From Saccopteryx bilineata (lineage: Eukaryota > Chordata > Mammalia > Chiroptera > Emballonuridae), in assembly GCF_036850765.1 (NCBI RefSeq), contig NC_089495.1, positions 197,354,847 through 197,418,846 on the forward strand: a DNA stretch of 64,000 nt. Direction: 5' to 3'. The first letter of the stretch is position 1, and every line of letters begins with the position of its first letter. A model generated the notes under the pieces. It had not been told where the DNA came from. It did not search any database and was given only the letters and a program-made list of their open reading frames with translations. The position numbers and the translations under genes were made by a program. Of this stretch, positions 1 to 46,790 are shown in pieces.

Positions 1-530
1 GTGTATGAGTGTGTGTGTATGAGTGTGTGTGTGTATGAGTGTGTGTGTATGAGTGTGTGTATGAGTGTGTGTGTGTATGAGTGTGTGTGTATGAGTGTGT
101 GTGTGTATGAGTGTGTGTGTGTGTATGAGTGTGTGTGTATGAGTGTGTGTGTGTATGAGTGTGTGTGTGTATGAGTGTGTGTCTGTGTGTATGAGTGTGT
201 GTGAGTGTGTGTGTATGAGTGTGTGTGTGTGTATGAGTGTGTGTCTGTGTGTATGAGTGTGTGTGTGTATGAGTGTGTGTGTGTATGAGTGTGTGTGAGT
301 GTGTGTGTATGAGTGTGTGTGTGTGTATGAGTGTGTGTGTGTGTATGAGTGTGTGTGTATGAGTGTGTGTCTGTGTGTATGAGTGTGTGTGAGTGTGTGT
401 GTATGAGTGTGTGTGTATGAGTGTGTGTGTGTGTATGAGTGTGTGTGTGTGTATGAGTGTGTGTGTGTATGAGTGTGTGTGTGTGTATGAGTGTGTGTGT
501 GTGTATGAGTGTGTGTGAGTGTGTGTGTGT
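1..530. repeat. Compound TG / TGTATGAG microsatellite
   Basis: About 530 bp of short TG runs broken by TATGAG or CTG steps, with units of roughly 12-20 bp, continuing off the left edge. The reading frame of about 79 codons that begins in it is a product of the repeat. It lies in a PTPRT intron. Confidence 0.95.
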
Positions 531-3500
531 CAGTTTATCCTCCAAGGCAGGCACGCACCCCCTCTTCCAGATAGAGAAGCTGAGATGGCAAAGCTTGTCC
601 CGGGCAGTGCAACTGGTCTGCGGCAGAAGCAGGCAAGGCACCAGACCCGAACGACTCCCAGCCCAGATTGACTTGGTTCCTTGCATTTCCCCTTGACCTT
701 GTCTGCAGCTGAGTGGACGTGGTAGGCTTGGGGGTATGGCCCCTGTGGAGTCGGCTGGCCCGAGTTGCGATACCTGGCATTTGTCATCTGAGGGGTAACT
801 TCCAGCAAAAATCCTTTTTCTGGATAGACACTCAATCCAAAATTGAGCGAGTATCTGACTGCAGTCAGAGCCAAAGCACACTTTGGTATTTTATAGGCGG
901 CAAGTGAGATCGCCGTCAATGCAGGGTGAAATCCGGCAGCACTGGTACTAACAGCCCCTCCCGGTCCTACCAGGTCCTGTCGTTAGAGTGCGTTCTCTAA
1001 GCCTTCAGGGAAGGCAGCCAGGGTTCGAGGTCTGAGAGCTTTGCTCAAGGCCACACTGCTGGAGTTCAGTTCTCTGCCCAGCCAGGACACACCACAACCT
1101 TCCCCCGTCTCTGTAAGGAGTAGAGTGAGCAGACCGGCCAGATGGCCTCTGCTGGCTGCTGTCCTAGTGTGTGAACCTGGGCTCGGTGCTGAGTCTTAGG
1201 GGTTCAAGTCAAGGGTTCACAAGACCAAAGTCATGAGTTCAGGCCTCGTAGCGTCTGTGGAACCTGGGCAGTTCTGCTTACTAGCCTTATGATCTTGGGT
1301 ACATTATTTGCTTGTTCTGAGATCAGTAAAACAGGGTAATAATGCCACCCCACAAGAATGTGATCATTGATGTAAAGTGTCTCTGTCAGGGTTGCATTGG
1401 GAAACAGGCTCCCGCAGAGGGTTGACCCAGGGGAGGGTGCTAAGGGTGGAGCAGGACTGAGGGGAAGCAGCAGGGTGAGGTGCAGTGTCCCCGCAGGGCC
1501 AGCACAGCAGGGTGCTCCTGGCCCAGAGAGGGGAGAGAGTAGCCGTAGGGAGAGGTCCCCTCAGAGCAGCTGCCGCATTCGGCAGAGAGTCAGGGTCAGC
1601 CCGGGTGACCTGGTAGAGAGACCCCGGAAGAACAGGCACCCCAGGCTCCCCATGGCTCTGAGCTCCTCTCTCGTTCCCCGTTGCCTGAACCCAGCTCGAG
1701 CCGGAAGGCATGCAAGCCGGTGGTGTGGTCCCTACAGGTCAGCTTTTCCCGGCACAGAGCAGAGCCGGGAAGGGAAGAAAGGGGACAGAGAGGACACCCA
1801 GCACAAGCGCCTCCCAGAGTGACCGATATGGGCCAGGGGGTAGGAGAATCCCATTCCTAGTGAACCTACAATGCACGCCAGCAAAGTTTAAATTCCTGGG
1901 GTGTCTATGGGTATTCCTGGCCAGTCAGTACTCCAGACAGCTACGAGTCCTCACCACTCTGTCCTGGCCCCCCAGCCCCGGAGGAATCCCTCCCAGCTCT
2001 GTGAAGAGCTCGCTGCCCATGCTAGAACCCAGGATGGGACCTTGATGATCCATTACAATGACTCCCGTTTGGATAATGAGCTGCACGGGCAAGCCCGGTG
2101 GTCGCCTCCAGAGGCCGCGGTTCCGCTGCCATCCGGACCGTCCTGCAGCGGGTCTGTCTGTGCGCCCGAGAATGTATCGGCCACTTGAATCTGTTATAAA
2201 TTACCAGTCTGGAAATAAATATCGTATCTGGGTCCCCAGTAAATAACAGATGCGTGAGTGCAGAGTGAGATAAATGCGCTTTGGATGCAAACCTCTTTCC
2301 CATGGCTCAGGGACGGATGCAGGCAGGCCCGCGGCTGCTGCGTGGCAGGCGTGCCGGGAGCTGGGAAGGTGGGACTTGCACTTAACTCCGAGTCCGTTTA
2401 AGGTTAGGAGGTTCCCCTGCCCACTCCGGGCAGGTCCCTGGAGGAGCCCCGATGGAGCAGCTCATTTCCTCGTGTCCACACCGCTGGGGAGTCTCGCTCA
2501 TGATGACGGTGCTTCCTCTGTGGGGACTTCCTGGAGGCCAGACAGGGTCCGTTTGCTCAGCTGCAGCACGGGAGCAGGCCCGCGGCCTGAGCCCACTGGG
2601 CATTTGTCAAGGCGGATGGCCCGGGCAGACTTCTCTGGGCTGGGCACGGCCACGAGCAAGCCGTCGACCCAGCCCTGCCCGTTGGAGCGCTCATTCCACC
2701 GGGGAGACAGAAAAGCATGTGCATAAACAAAGAACATTATGCCATTTGTTGATGAGGGCTCTGAAAAAGGAAAAAAAAGAAAAAGTCAATGAGAGAAAGG
2801 AGAAAGGGGTCAACTGCGTGGTCAGGGACGTGTTCTCTGGGGAGGTGACTGACAACAACAGAAGCCTGGATGGAGGGAGAGAGCAAGCCCACGGTGACCT
2901 GGGGACAGACGTAGCCGGCACAGGGAACGGCCATTGCGAGGCCTCTAGATAGAAACCTGGTCAGTAATTGAGGAAGGGCAGGCAGCCGGTGAGCCCCGGG
3001 GAGAGGGGCAGGAAGGCTGAGAAGATTGCTGAAGGGATGGAACAGGAGGAACAGTGATGGCGAGATGCCCACGCTCGGCCTCCGGGGCCAGCTCAGCCTC
3101 AGAGAACACTTCCCCGGCCTCCACGCTGAGTCAGCTCCCCGGGGGAGCTCCGCGGAGCCCCACATCTCCCCTCTTCCCAGTCTGTTCAGGCCCGTAAGCT
3201 GCTCAGAAGTGGCACCCCCCCCCTCTGGTTCACTTTCGTATTTCCAGCGCCTCGTGCATAGTAGGAATGGATGACTTAACGTGCAGCGGTCCTTTTGTGC
3301 TAGGAGCCGCTCTAAGTTTTAACCTCTTATCTGGATGCTTGCGCACAGGTGATGCCCACCCAATCCTTGCTCCCTGTCTGCTGGCTTCAGGGCCAGCCTG
3401 CATGGGTACCTCCCAGCTATAGCCACAGCTAACATTTAGTGATACACTAAGCACTTTATATGCACAACCTTACTTAATCTCCACCACGTCTCTGGGAAAT

Positions 3501-3623
3501 GTCTAACGCTCTTCCCATTTTGCCTACGAGGAAGCCACGTCTTAGGAAGGGTAATTATTGATGGGGTGCCATCTGCAAACTTTGAACAGGAGGCCCTTCA
3601 CTGAGCTTTTTATTGTTTTCCAG
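531..3623 (+). other. PTPRT: PTPRT intron upstream of the first visible exon
   Basis: No exon-like stretch with splice borders and phosphatase similarity is visible. The region is moderately GC-rich unique sequence with an A-rich patch near 2765-2790 and a MIR-like fragment at about 3425-3550. It ends in a T-rich tract and CAG at 3621-3623. Many short reading frames occur on both strands, overlap each other and show no family similarity. Confidence 0.8.
3425..3550 (-). repeat. MIR-like ancient SINE fragment
   Basis: The order 'acactaagcactttatatg', 'cttaatctccacc' and 'attttgcctacgaggaag' follows the core and 3' part of a MIR element in reverse orientation. Identification is by eye. Confidence 0.5.
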
Positions 3624-37925
<34,302 letters not shown>

Positions 37926-38780
37926 CCCGAGGGCTGGGCACCTGCCGGAGTCCAGAGGCTGCTGCTGACAAGCCCCCTTTTCTGTGAATGGCAGTGACTG
38001 GGCTCAGGGGCCAGAGGCGGCACCCTGCCCACCTCCGAGGAGAAGACTGGTGGTCCCGTACTCCGTGGTGGGCTCCGCACCTCCCAAGGGGTCCCCTGTG
38101 TCTGTGGGGGACGCGGCTCTGAAAGGCCAGGCTGCCCTTGCACACCCAGCCAGCCACAGACACGGACCCACGCAGCAGAAGTGTGCCCATCCAAGGCCCC
38201 GGACTTCCCAGTCCCCCGACCTCTTGCTTTTGCTCTTCCCGAGTGTGTGGACGTCGCGGCAGGCCGACCCTGCGGGTGCTGGGAGGTGCAGGCGTGGCAG
38301 CGCCTCCCGGCCCTCCTTCTCCCTGCGAGTGGAGAGGTATATCTCCGTCTCCGTGCTCTTGTGGAAATGACCGGGCTCTCGGGGCACCTGCCCTGCTGCC
38401 CCCTCCGCAGTCCCCTTCAGTGGCCTCTGAAAACAGACACCCGGATCATGTGACCTGGGGACGTCCGGAGATCCCAGCAGAGGCGCCCGTCCTGCCACCT
38501 AACCCGCATGGAGCTTGGCCCACTAGCATTCTGTACCCCTCCCCCAGCCTGGGCCTTGACCGTCTGTCACTCGCCGGCCAGCCTGCTGCATCCGCAGCAC
38601 TCTTGGATAAAGGTTTTCTTTGCTTTTCTGTGGTCAGTGGGAGGGCAAGGAGCTGGGTTGCCCCTCCTGGTCTTTGTGAAGAGGGACAGCCGCCCTGGGC
38701 CAGGGCTCTTGCTGACCCTTGGGTGGCAGCTTGTGTGGGAGGGACGACAGGATAAGATTTGGTTATTTTCCAAAGTGTAT

Positions 38781-38852
38781 ATTAAAAGAAATTTTCTTTT
38801 GGGGGATGTAAAATCTAAGTCTCTTATGTAAAAAAAAAAAAAAAAAAAAAAA
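38781..38852 (+). promoter_or_regulatory. Possible proximal poly(A) signal followed by genomic A23 tract
   Basis: ATTAAA (38781-38786) is followed 43 bp later by 23 A (38830-38852). This could be a proximal polyadenylation site about 0.9 kb into the UTR. Equally, the A-tract would give false poly(A) ends by internal priming. Confidence 0.35.
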
Positions 38853-38942
38853 CAAAAAACAGATGGGGAAGGAAGTTTGGATGTGTAGCTATAAGACAGA
38901 TGTCTCAGGCCTGTAATCAGGCAATGTCCTCACAAGATCCCT

Positions 38943-38964
38943 CCCCCCCCCCCCCCCCCCCCCC
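38943..38964. repeat. Poly-C tract (C22) in the 3' UTR
   Basis: An uninterrupted run of 22 C. Long C homopolymers are uncommon and unstable, and would be a C-rich-protein binding site in the transcript. Confidence 0.9.
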
Positions 38965-39184
38965 GGACAACACAGTCACAGAGCAAGGGGGGAGGGGCTA
39001 GTCTGAAGACAGTTCCTTTGGTTCCTGGGGCAGAGGGAGTTCCACCTCTCAGCATAACCTTAGGTGTCCAAATTCTAACTCCCTCCTAGGAAACCCAGCT
39101 ACCATATTGGAAAAGGCCATCAGACCAAGGGGACCCCGCCTGGGAAACGAGGGTCTTTCCCAAAGCATGGGTGAGCCAATGACA

Positions 39185-39365
39185 GGAAACAACCTTTGCT
39201 GGGCATCTGCTGTATGCCAGGCGTGACACGTTCCACATGACACCTCACACAATCTTAGCAACAACTCCACACATACATACACACACACACACCCGCCGCA
39301 GCCCCGGGAGAGCTAGCAACCTTTCCTTATCTCCCATCTTACAACAAAGGAAACTGAGGCACCTT
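39185..39365 (-). repeat. MIR-like fragment inside the 3' UTR
   Basis: 'tgctgggcatctgctgtatg', 'ccaggcgtgacacgttccac' and 'aacaaaggaaactgaggc' in reverse MIR order, interrupted by a short CA repeat (39279-39292). Confidence 0.6.
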
Positions 39366-42300
39366 CCTCCGTGAGGAAATTCTGGGTCCCAGAAAGGCAG
39401 GTAATGGCCAGGGGGCTTGTTTTCCCGTCTCCCTCCTGCTTCCTCCGCCAAGCGATTATCTCATGGAGGGAAAATAAGGCCAGAAACTTCTGAGCACAGA
39501 ACGCCACAAAAGGAAATTTAATTCTTTCTCTCCGACGCCAGTTCTTCTGGGAGGCCCAGAATCTCAGATATATTTTAGTGCCTCATTCCTGGCTCCCCAG
39601 GAAAGCTAATCTCCTCTAATCATTTCTTAGATTAGCTCCCCGCTCCCTCGGGTGATGACATCTGCCAGCCAAAGGCACTCTACCTTGTCTCTGGCGGGTG
39701 CCTAGGCTCCTTCTCTGAAAGTCTCGGGGTGGCCGGGGATGGAGGGTGCTCCATCCCAGGGGCTGACCGAGCCCCGGACGAGGCCTAAGAAGCACAGAAT
39801 TCAGTAAGGCACAGTGTTCTCCCTCAAGAGCTCACTGCACACTGGTGACACTGAACCACAGTGCAGCCTATGAGTGTTATAGGAACCAAGAAGCCGGAGG
39901 GCTTCCTGGAGGAGGCGACACCCATCCCATCTGGGTCTCCACTGCACCAAAAGGAAGAAGAAGACATTCAGGCCAAGGGATCAGCATAGGCAAATAGCAA
40001 AGAGGTGTGAAAAGTCCTGGGGGTGGGGGCAGCACGGTGGGAGGTCTGCCCACCTAGAGACAGGAGGTGAGCAAGGATCAGGGACAGGAACACTCCGTTG
40101 AGCACGGACTGCCCTGAGGGCCACAAGAAGCTCCTGAGTGATGCACTCCACTCCACTCAGCATTGGAGAAGGCTCCGTCGGAGCTGGGTGGCCGCCGCCT
40201 CCCCCTTCATCAGACACTGTGAAAACATTCCCTTAGGCGTGTGCTCTTAAATATCACAGCTATTTGTCTGTCTGCTCATTATTTTGTTGCTGGAACAAAA
40301 TGCACAGTGGGTCACGAGATTCTGCTTCTGTGGGGAAGTCAGGGTCTCCGCCCTCCCGCGGAGCAGGGTGGCCGGGCTGGAGCCCACAGACACTACTGCT
40401 CCCGCTGGCACATGCTCAGGAGCTGCTGGAAGGCCAGGGGCACCAGACTTGATCAAGGAAGGGCTGTTGCTTTGGAGGGGTTCAAAAGGAAGGATCTCAA
40501 AGCAAAGGAAGGCGGAGGAGCCCCAGGACGGACTCACTCACTCTCCTCCTTTCCTGGGCCCCCTCGCCTGGCGTGCCTGAGCGGGTCCCCAGGCCCCAGC
40601 CCCCCAGCCCCCCACCCCCCAGCCCTGCTGGCGTCCCCTGGCTCCCGTGCACTGCTCCAGCCGGCGGCCACCCCGCCTTCAGAGAGCCCGCGGCATAGCA
40701 GATCATCCTGTTACTCCTTTCTCAGATCCTGGGCCATCCGTGCGGAGCGAGGGGGGCGGGGCCGTCTAACACAAATCCTAGGATTTAGTCCGCTCAGGAA
40801 GGGGTAAAACAGCTAGCAGATAAAAAAATGACAGTGGCTTCTAGACTTTCAAATGGTAGGAATTAAAAACGCGACTTCAGGGAGAAGAGAGATTGTAAAA
40901 ACTCGGGCCCCGGTGGGGTGACCCAAGGGCTGGGGATGGTTCCCCCAGCTTGTCCCCTCATTTCCTCCCAACCCAACTGCCTTTCAAGACAGCAGGGCAG
41001 TGAACAGGTCCTGGGGCCTGTGTACAGGGAAGACACCGAGGCTCGTGCGTGGGGACGCCTTCCCTGAGATCCCACGTGGCAAGTCTGTGGCAGGACTTGG
41101 ATGAGATGGCCACCGGTGCCCCAGAATTTGAACTTGATCAAACACCGCCTCCCCCAAGCTATCTTCCCAGCCCCCACTTAGAGGGCGGGCTCACCCTGCT
41201 CAGTGCACAGGGAAACAGTATGACGGCTCTCTGCGTCTCCACCACTGGGACTGGCCCCTTGTCACTGGAGCGCCGAAGGGGGCACCGTCACCGAGGACAC
41301 AGCCTCCTGGTTCGCACCTCTGAGCTACGGGCCCCTGCCTGAAGAAGATGCAAGGTATTCATGAGAAGCCAGGAACCATCCCCACCTGCATATGTTTCTG
41401 ACATGGACAGCTTCAGGATAGATCTTAGCTGCACCCTCTCACTCTCTGCGAAGATCCTGGGTCACCCAGGGGCCTCAGGGCCTCTAGATAGCCCTTTGTG
41501 GGAACAGGAGGAACCCTCTTGCTTTGAGGCTGGCCCTTTTTGGGAGTGTGATCTGAGCAATGGCTTGCCCGATGTCAGCCTTCGAATGGGACCAGCAGAC
41601 GCTGTCTGTGCTGGGGACTCTAACATGTGAGCTCACTGGGTTCCCTCTACCTTCCTAAGAAGAGTTTGTGATTGTCGCCAGAGGAGAGAGATCACTTGAC
41701 CACAGTTCCACAGCTAGTAAAGGGGAAGCCAGTGATATAAATTGGTTCTTCTGACTTCAAAGACAATGTTTTCCCATCACTGTGCTGCAGGTTTTCCCAC
41801 GGGGCAACCCATTACAACGAGACTAGAGTGAAGCAAATAGCCAGTGGATCTTGTAAAGCCCAAAGCAGACAAGGGTAGACTCAAAATTTGGCCAGTTCCA
41901 TGTTTTACTCTTTAACAGTTGGAGGAATATTTGCATCCCACTCTAATTTAGCCTGACTTGTTTTAATATGACCGTATAAAGGTTTTTTCACCATGTACTA
42001 CCGTGTCCCTCATGTGGCTTTGATCCCCTCAGCTAAGATGAACCCCAGGGAATTATATCCCCGCCTGAGGGGCACCATGCCTGGCCATTCTGCTTCCTCC
42101 TGAGGCCAGTTCCAGATGCAGGCTCAAGCCCAGCTCCCCATCCCCTCAGCAGACCCTTTGGGCACCCCGACCTCACCGTTCACGGGCTGATCTCAACTCA
42201 AGTCTGCTTCAGTTGGGTGCTGGAGGGAACCAATCACACACTGGAATGCTGAGGACGTGCCCAGCTGGCGTGGCGAAAGAGGAGCCCGTAAAACCCAAAC

Positions 42301-45300
42301 TGGAAAGGAGAAGAGGGGCACAGCCTTACTCAGCAGATGCCTGACTGCCGGCGCTTCTAGAAGGGAGTGCCCTTTGTCCAGGTGGAGTCACCCCTGGTTG
42401 CTAACACGGGCAAATCTGGGGACACGCTGCACATGAGGGTCTGGGCTCTAGAAGGCGCCTCGCTTTACTGCGGCCGCACGTGTTTACTGGGTTCCTGTGG
42501 CGCACGGGGGCCTCCCTGGAGGGGGTGTTACCAGGAAGCACAGGTCACTCTAGCACAGCTCATCCATTGGCGAGGCGCAAGGCTCGGGGCTATGGTGGGA
42601 AGAGCCGTCTTCAGTTCTGAGCCCAGCCCAGCCATCTCTTGGCTGTAGAACAGTGGGCCGGCCAGGTGTGGAAAGGGTCTCAGCCAAGTAGAGGAGGCAG
42701 ATCTGGAAAGCTTCAGACAGGGAAACCGGAAGGCAAGGCCGAGAAGTTGGGACCCAAAAGGACAACTCAGAACCAAGGATGCATTCGGACAACTGGGCAA
42801 AGTGGTGGCTTCTGTGACACAGCAGGACAGGGGATGGGGAAGGAGTGGCCAGAACCACCTGGAGCAAGGATGTTGTTTACAATAAATACGTCTCCAAGTC
42901 GTAGAGCGAAGAGGATCATTTTCCCTCGACCAATCAGATTTCTTTGTCATCTGTTCCCCATTGTTGAGCTAGCTCTTGCTTGGCATCCTCACTGGGCTCC
43001 CCACTCCCTCAGCTCCGGGTGACTCCCTGTCGTGTGCACGGAGGTGTCAGTCTAGCAGGGCTGCTGTGGGCAGGAGGAGTGAGGCCCAGGAGGGGCAGCC
43101 AGGCGCTGGTCTTGTCACCTCTCCGGGAGGAACTGCCCCAGCCCAGATCCAGAGACGCTGAAGGAGACGGATGATTCTGCACCCCACTGCCTTAGAACGG
43201 AATGAAGAAAGCCACCTTCCCTCAGCCTGCGTCGGGTCACCCCCCAGGAAGGACAGACGGGCCATCAGCACAGACAGAAGTCATGCCATGGAAGACATGA
43301 GTGATTCCAAGGGTGAAATGAGCAGGACGCTGCTCCTACACCGTGAGGACAAAAGACTGTGGTGGGCCAACATCCTTCGGAACAAACGGTCACCCCAAGC
43401 TGCAGGACAGATCAGAAGATGAGACGTGACAACCGTTGCACGTGGCTGGCCATTTCACCTCAGAGCCCTGACCTGCCGCCTTTATCATCCAACTGGTCCG
43501 AGCGCCTTAGCCAGTGAGGCTGGGTCCACATCACGGCCAAAGGGCACAGGGAAACACAAAGTAAATCCACCTGGAGGGGACCAGCTGAGATTCAGCCTCT
43601 TCCTAATTCTCATCAAGGGTTCCATGTTGGAAGTTTTCCATGTATCTATACTTCTGCAGACGTGACAAAAGGCAGGGCCGTGGCTCCACCTCCCGAGATC
43701 TGCCTTTGAGGTCTCATATGGGAGAGAAGTCAGTGGCAGAAAATGGAGGGGCTCCAGTCTCCTCTCCTCTGACACAGATTCCAGCGTCATGGACATGATC
43801 CTCAGAGGCAGAGCGGAGACGCCTAAGTCATACTTGTTCGCATGAGCAGACCGTCTTCTGGTTTGTTACCCAGAGATAGACTCTTGCCTGGCATGGCTGT
43901 CCTGTAGAAACCAAGAACATCTCTCGCATCCCTCCTGCCTACCTCCAGAAAAGGCAGGAAAAGGTCATCAAAGGGGCCGCATTCACCCCTGAAAGCCACC
44001 CATAAATGTTAGGTCCCCAAGAGGAGCGGTCAGCACCCACAATGGTAGACCCCACACCTGGCGCCTCAGTTATCCAGGAGGGTGGAGGTGTTAGCCCACT
44101 GGGACTAATACAAGGGACGTGGGAGGACTCGAGGCAGCAGCGGGTCCCCTAGGGAAGAGCTGTTGGGGCTGGGATATCATGGGACGCCCTTGCGGATCAG
44201 AGAGCTGCTGTGGGCGGCAGGAACTGGACCCTGATCCTTGGTTGCGATGTTCAGGGAATGAGGGTCTGAGGTTGGAAAGAAAGTATTGAGTGTTAGGAAG
44301 AGAAGTATTGGTATGAAAGGCTGGAGCTCAGGGTAATTAATGTGTATAGTTCACGGCTCACTGGTGAGTGAGACACTTAGGTTTTATGGGAGGAAGGGGA
44401 ATGGAAAGCCACCGCCGAAACTGCAAAGCCGAGTCCCCTGCACAAGTACTTCAGTGCCTTTGGGCTTGTGAGTACAATCAGTGGGCCTCTCATGCGATGG
44501 TTCAACAAACTCTCAGTGCCTACCATGCCCCTGTCTCTCCCGGGGAAGATCAATGATATACGGTGTTCCTTGGGTCAAAGCTCCCAGGGCCGTCTGGAGG
44601 TTCAGAGGGCCAAGTGGTGTCACCCCGGATCGAATCGGTCTTCTGAGGGATCGGAGACAATACCTAGTGTCCCTATCCTCCATCGGTCTGCAGATTGTTA
44701 GAAAAGTCAAGCACAGTTTGCTGGTCCCAGGTCACTCCTATGCGTGGGACTAGGGTCAATGAGCAAAATGTAATGGCTGTACGGAAGAACTTGCTGTCTG
44801 CCAGACTGGGTGAGCAGCGGTCCAGCAGAGGCCAGACGTCTCTTTAAAGGGAAGCAGGGGCACTTCTAAAATGGCCTTTCAGTTGCTCCCCCCTCCCCCA
44901 GGTGGGTGAGACCTTATGGAGCCAGGATCCTGTTTGAACGCTTTCACTCCTGCAGAGCACAAAGCCAAGCAGGTTGCGCTTGGTTTACGCAGGTTGAAGC
45001 TCCCTGCTGTCCCGCAGTCTCTCCCACCACACAGGCCCAGATGCTGCTCTGGCTACATATCCAGGGCTCATCCAGGCTGGTTATCAGCAAACGGCCCAGA
45101 GAGAACAGCTGCTTTTGCATAAAGCCAATGTCCACCGGGATCTCTTGATTAGACCAGCCATAATTCAGACCCACTGGCCAACAAGACTGGCAGTGACGGC
45201 CAGAACCAACAAAGGTCCGAGAAGGACCCAGAGCAGGTCTTTGTTTACCGTATACATTATCTCCAGAGGTTTTAATTCTACCCCCACGCCCCACTTGAGG

Positions 45301-45907
45301 CCTACTGGAGCAGACTGCAAAGCAAAAGCACACTGACTCTGTTGACAATGATTATAACCATCCCCGCTATTATCCGCGTCATTGCTGGGTGGATCCTGGG
45401 CTAGCCCAGGTTAATCCAGGCTAGCCCATATTGGCGATCATTCTCAAAAGCACTTTGCTACCTTCTCATCCCACCCTCCATCCTACTACCCAATGAGAGG
45501 CAAAGGTCCGGGCTGCTTCCACCATTGCCTTGACTACCGGACACCGTCCTAGCCCTCTTGGGCCGTCATGGGGTTCCCACTCAACTACACGGAGGCTGAT
45601 ATTCCCACGTCCAGTGGGCACAGGCCACTGCCTGAGACTAAAGTCTCCGCACTGTTTGCAGCCTCCTCCTCCGGGAACCCCAGTGGCCTGCACGTGTACA
45701 GTTTGGGTGTTTTGATAGATAAAGCACGTATAAGAAGAGAAAACAAAATAAATCAACTTAAAAAAAAATATCCAGCACTGTGCTGTCAATGTTCTTTTCT
45801 TTCTTTCCCCCCCCCCTTTTCCTTTCCAATTCTAGCTTTAAAAAGCAGAAGGTAAATAATGTCAGGTCAGTGAATATCAGATATATTTTTGACTGTACAT
45901 TACAGTG

Positions 45908-46025
45908 AAGTGTAATCTTTTTACACCTGCAAGTCCATCTTATTTATTCTTGTAAATGTTCCCTGATGATGTTTGTAATATGGCTGTGTTGAAAATCTAT
46001 ACAATAAAGCTGTGACCCTGAGATT
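45908..46025 (+). terminator. PTPRT: PTPRT 3' end: poly(A) signal, AU-rich nonamer and stem-loop
   Basis: AATAAA lies at 46003-46008, followed by 'gctgtgaccctgagattcat' where cleavage is expected. Upstream are TTATTTATT (45940-45948), a perfect AU-rich-element nonamer, and a 6-bp stem gtgtaa/ttacac with a 5-base loop (45910-45926). The segment is AT-rich against a GC-richer UTR, which supports a true transcript end. Confidence 0.8.
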
Positions 46026-46404
46026 CATGTTTTTCCTAAGATATTTGCACTGGTGTCTTCCTGAGGCTGGGTGGGGGTGAGGTGGAGACTAGTTGAAGAA
46101 GAAACAGGAGAAAAACCTATTATCAACTAGGTTTCTTCACTTCTGTGTTTATTTAATCCTCACATCTATGACACAGGAAATATTATCCCCCCCCTTTGCC
46201 AAAGAGAAAGTTGAGGTTCATAAATAGGAAGGGGTTTTCTGTGACTACACCTTGCACTAGTACAGGGGCTGGGTCTAAAACAGTTCCTCTCAAGTGCAGT
46301 CCATAGAGCACTGGCCTCAGAATACTCAGAAAGTGGGTTAGACACACATGTTTTTAAGCCCCAACAGAATCCCAATTTCAGGATCTGCATATTAATAAGC
46401 TGTA

Positions 46405-46790
46405 TCGGTTCGCTATAGCTGCGTAACATACCATCCCAAAACTTAGTGACTTGAAACCACAGTCGTTTAGGGAGGCCAGCTGGAGTCTGACTGGTCCAGG
46501 CTGAGCTCATCTCAGCTGGCCTGCTCATGTGTCAGCTACGGGCTCTGACTACTCTAGGCCAGGCTTGCCCGGGACACCTTGCCTGGTATCTTTCTGCTCT
46601 GCATGTCTTTTATCCTCTTCCTGGGCCGCAAGCTAGCCTAAGCCAACGCTTCTCACAGCAGGAGAATGAGAGAGAAAGTCCAATCACGGAAGTTATTTTG
46701 AGTCATGCCTGCAACAGCCCATTGGACAAAGCTCATCACAGGACAATACCCAGAATCACAGGGCAGGGAAATAGCCTCCACGTCTTGACA
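46405..46790 (+). repeat. Old interspersed repeat, copy 1 of a pair
   Basis: 'gctatagctgcgtaacatac' and 'catcccaaaacttagtgact' start a unit that recurs, diverged, at 51372-51720 ('gcactgctgtgtaacaaatt', 'cgccccaaacaacc'). This is a common mammalian repeat whose family I cannot assign without a library. Confidence 0.55.

Larger units (their letters stand above)
37926..46025 (+). other. PTPRT: PTPRT 3' untranslated region (about 8.1 kb)
   Basis: From the TAG to just after AATAAA at 46003 no other gene or clear transcript end intervenes. I recall the human PTPRT mRNA as about 12.6 kb with a coding part of about 4.4 kb, which leaves a UTR of this size. It contains an A23 tract (38830-38852), a C22 run (38943-38964), MIR-like pieces (about 39185-39365 and 41670-41790), a perfect 16-bp palindrome (45395-45410) and a conserved-looking AU-rich end. 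Earlier poly(A) sites may also be used, for example ATTAAA at 38781. The end is inferred. Confidence 0.8.

Noticed and set aside
457..696. Frame starting MCVCMSVCVC
   Set aside because: It is a translation of the TG microsatellite.
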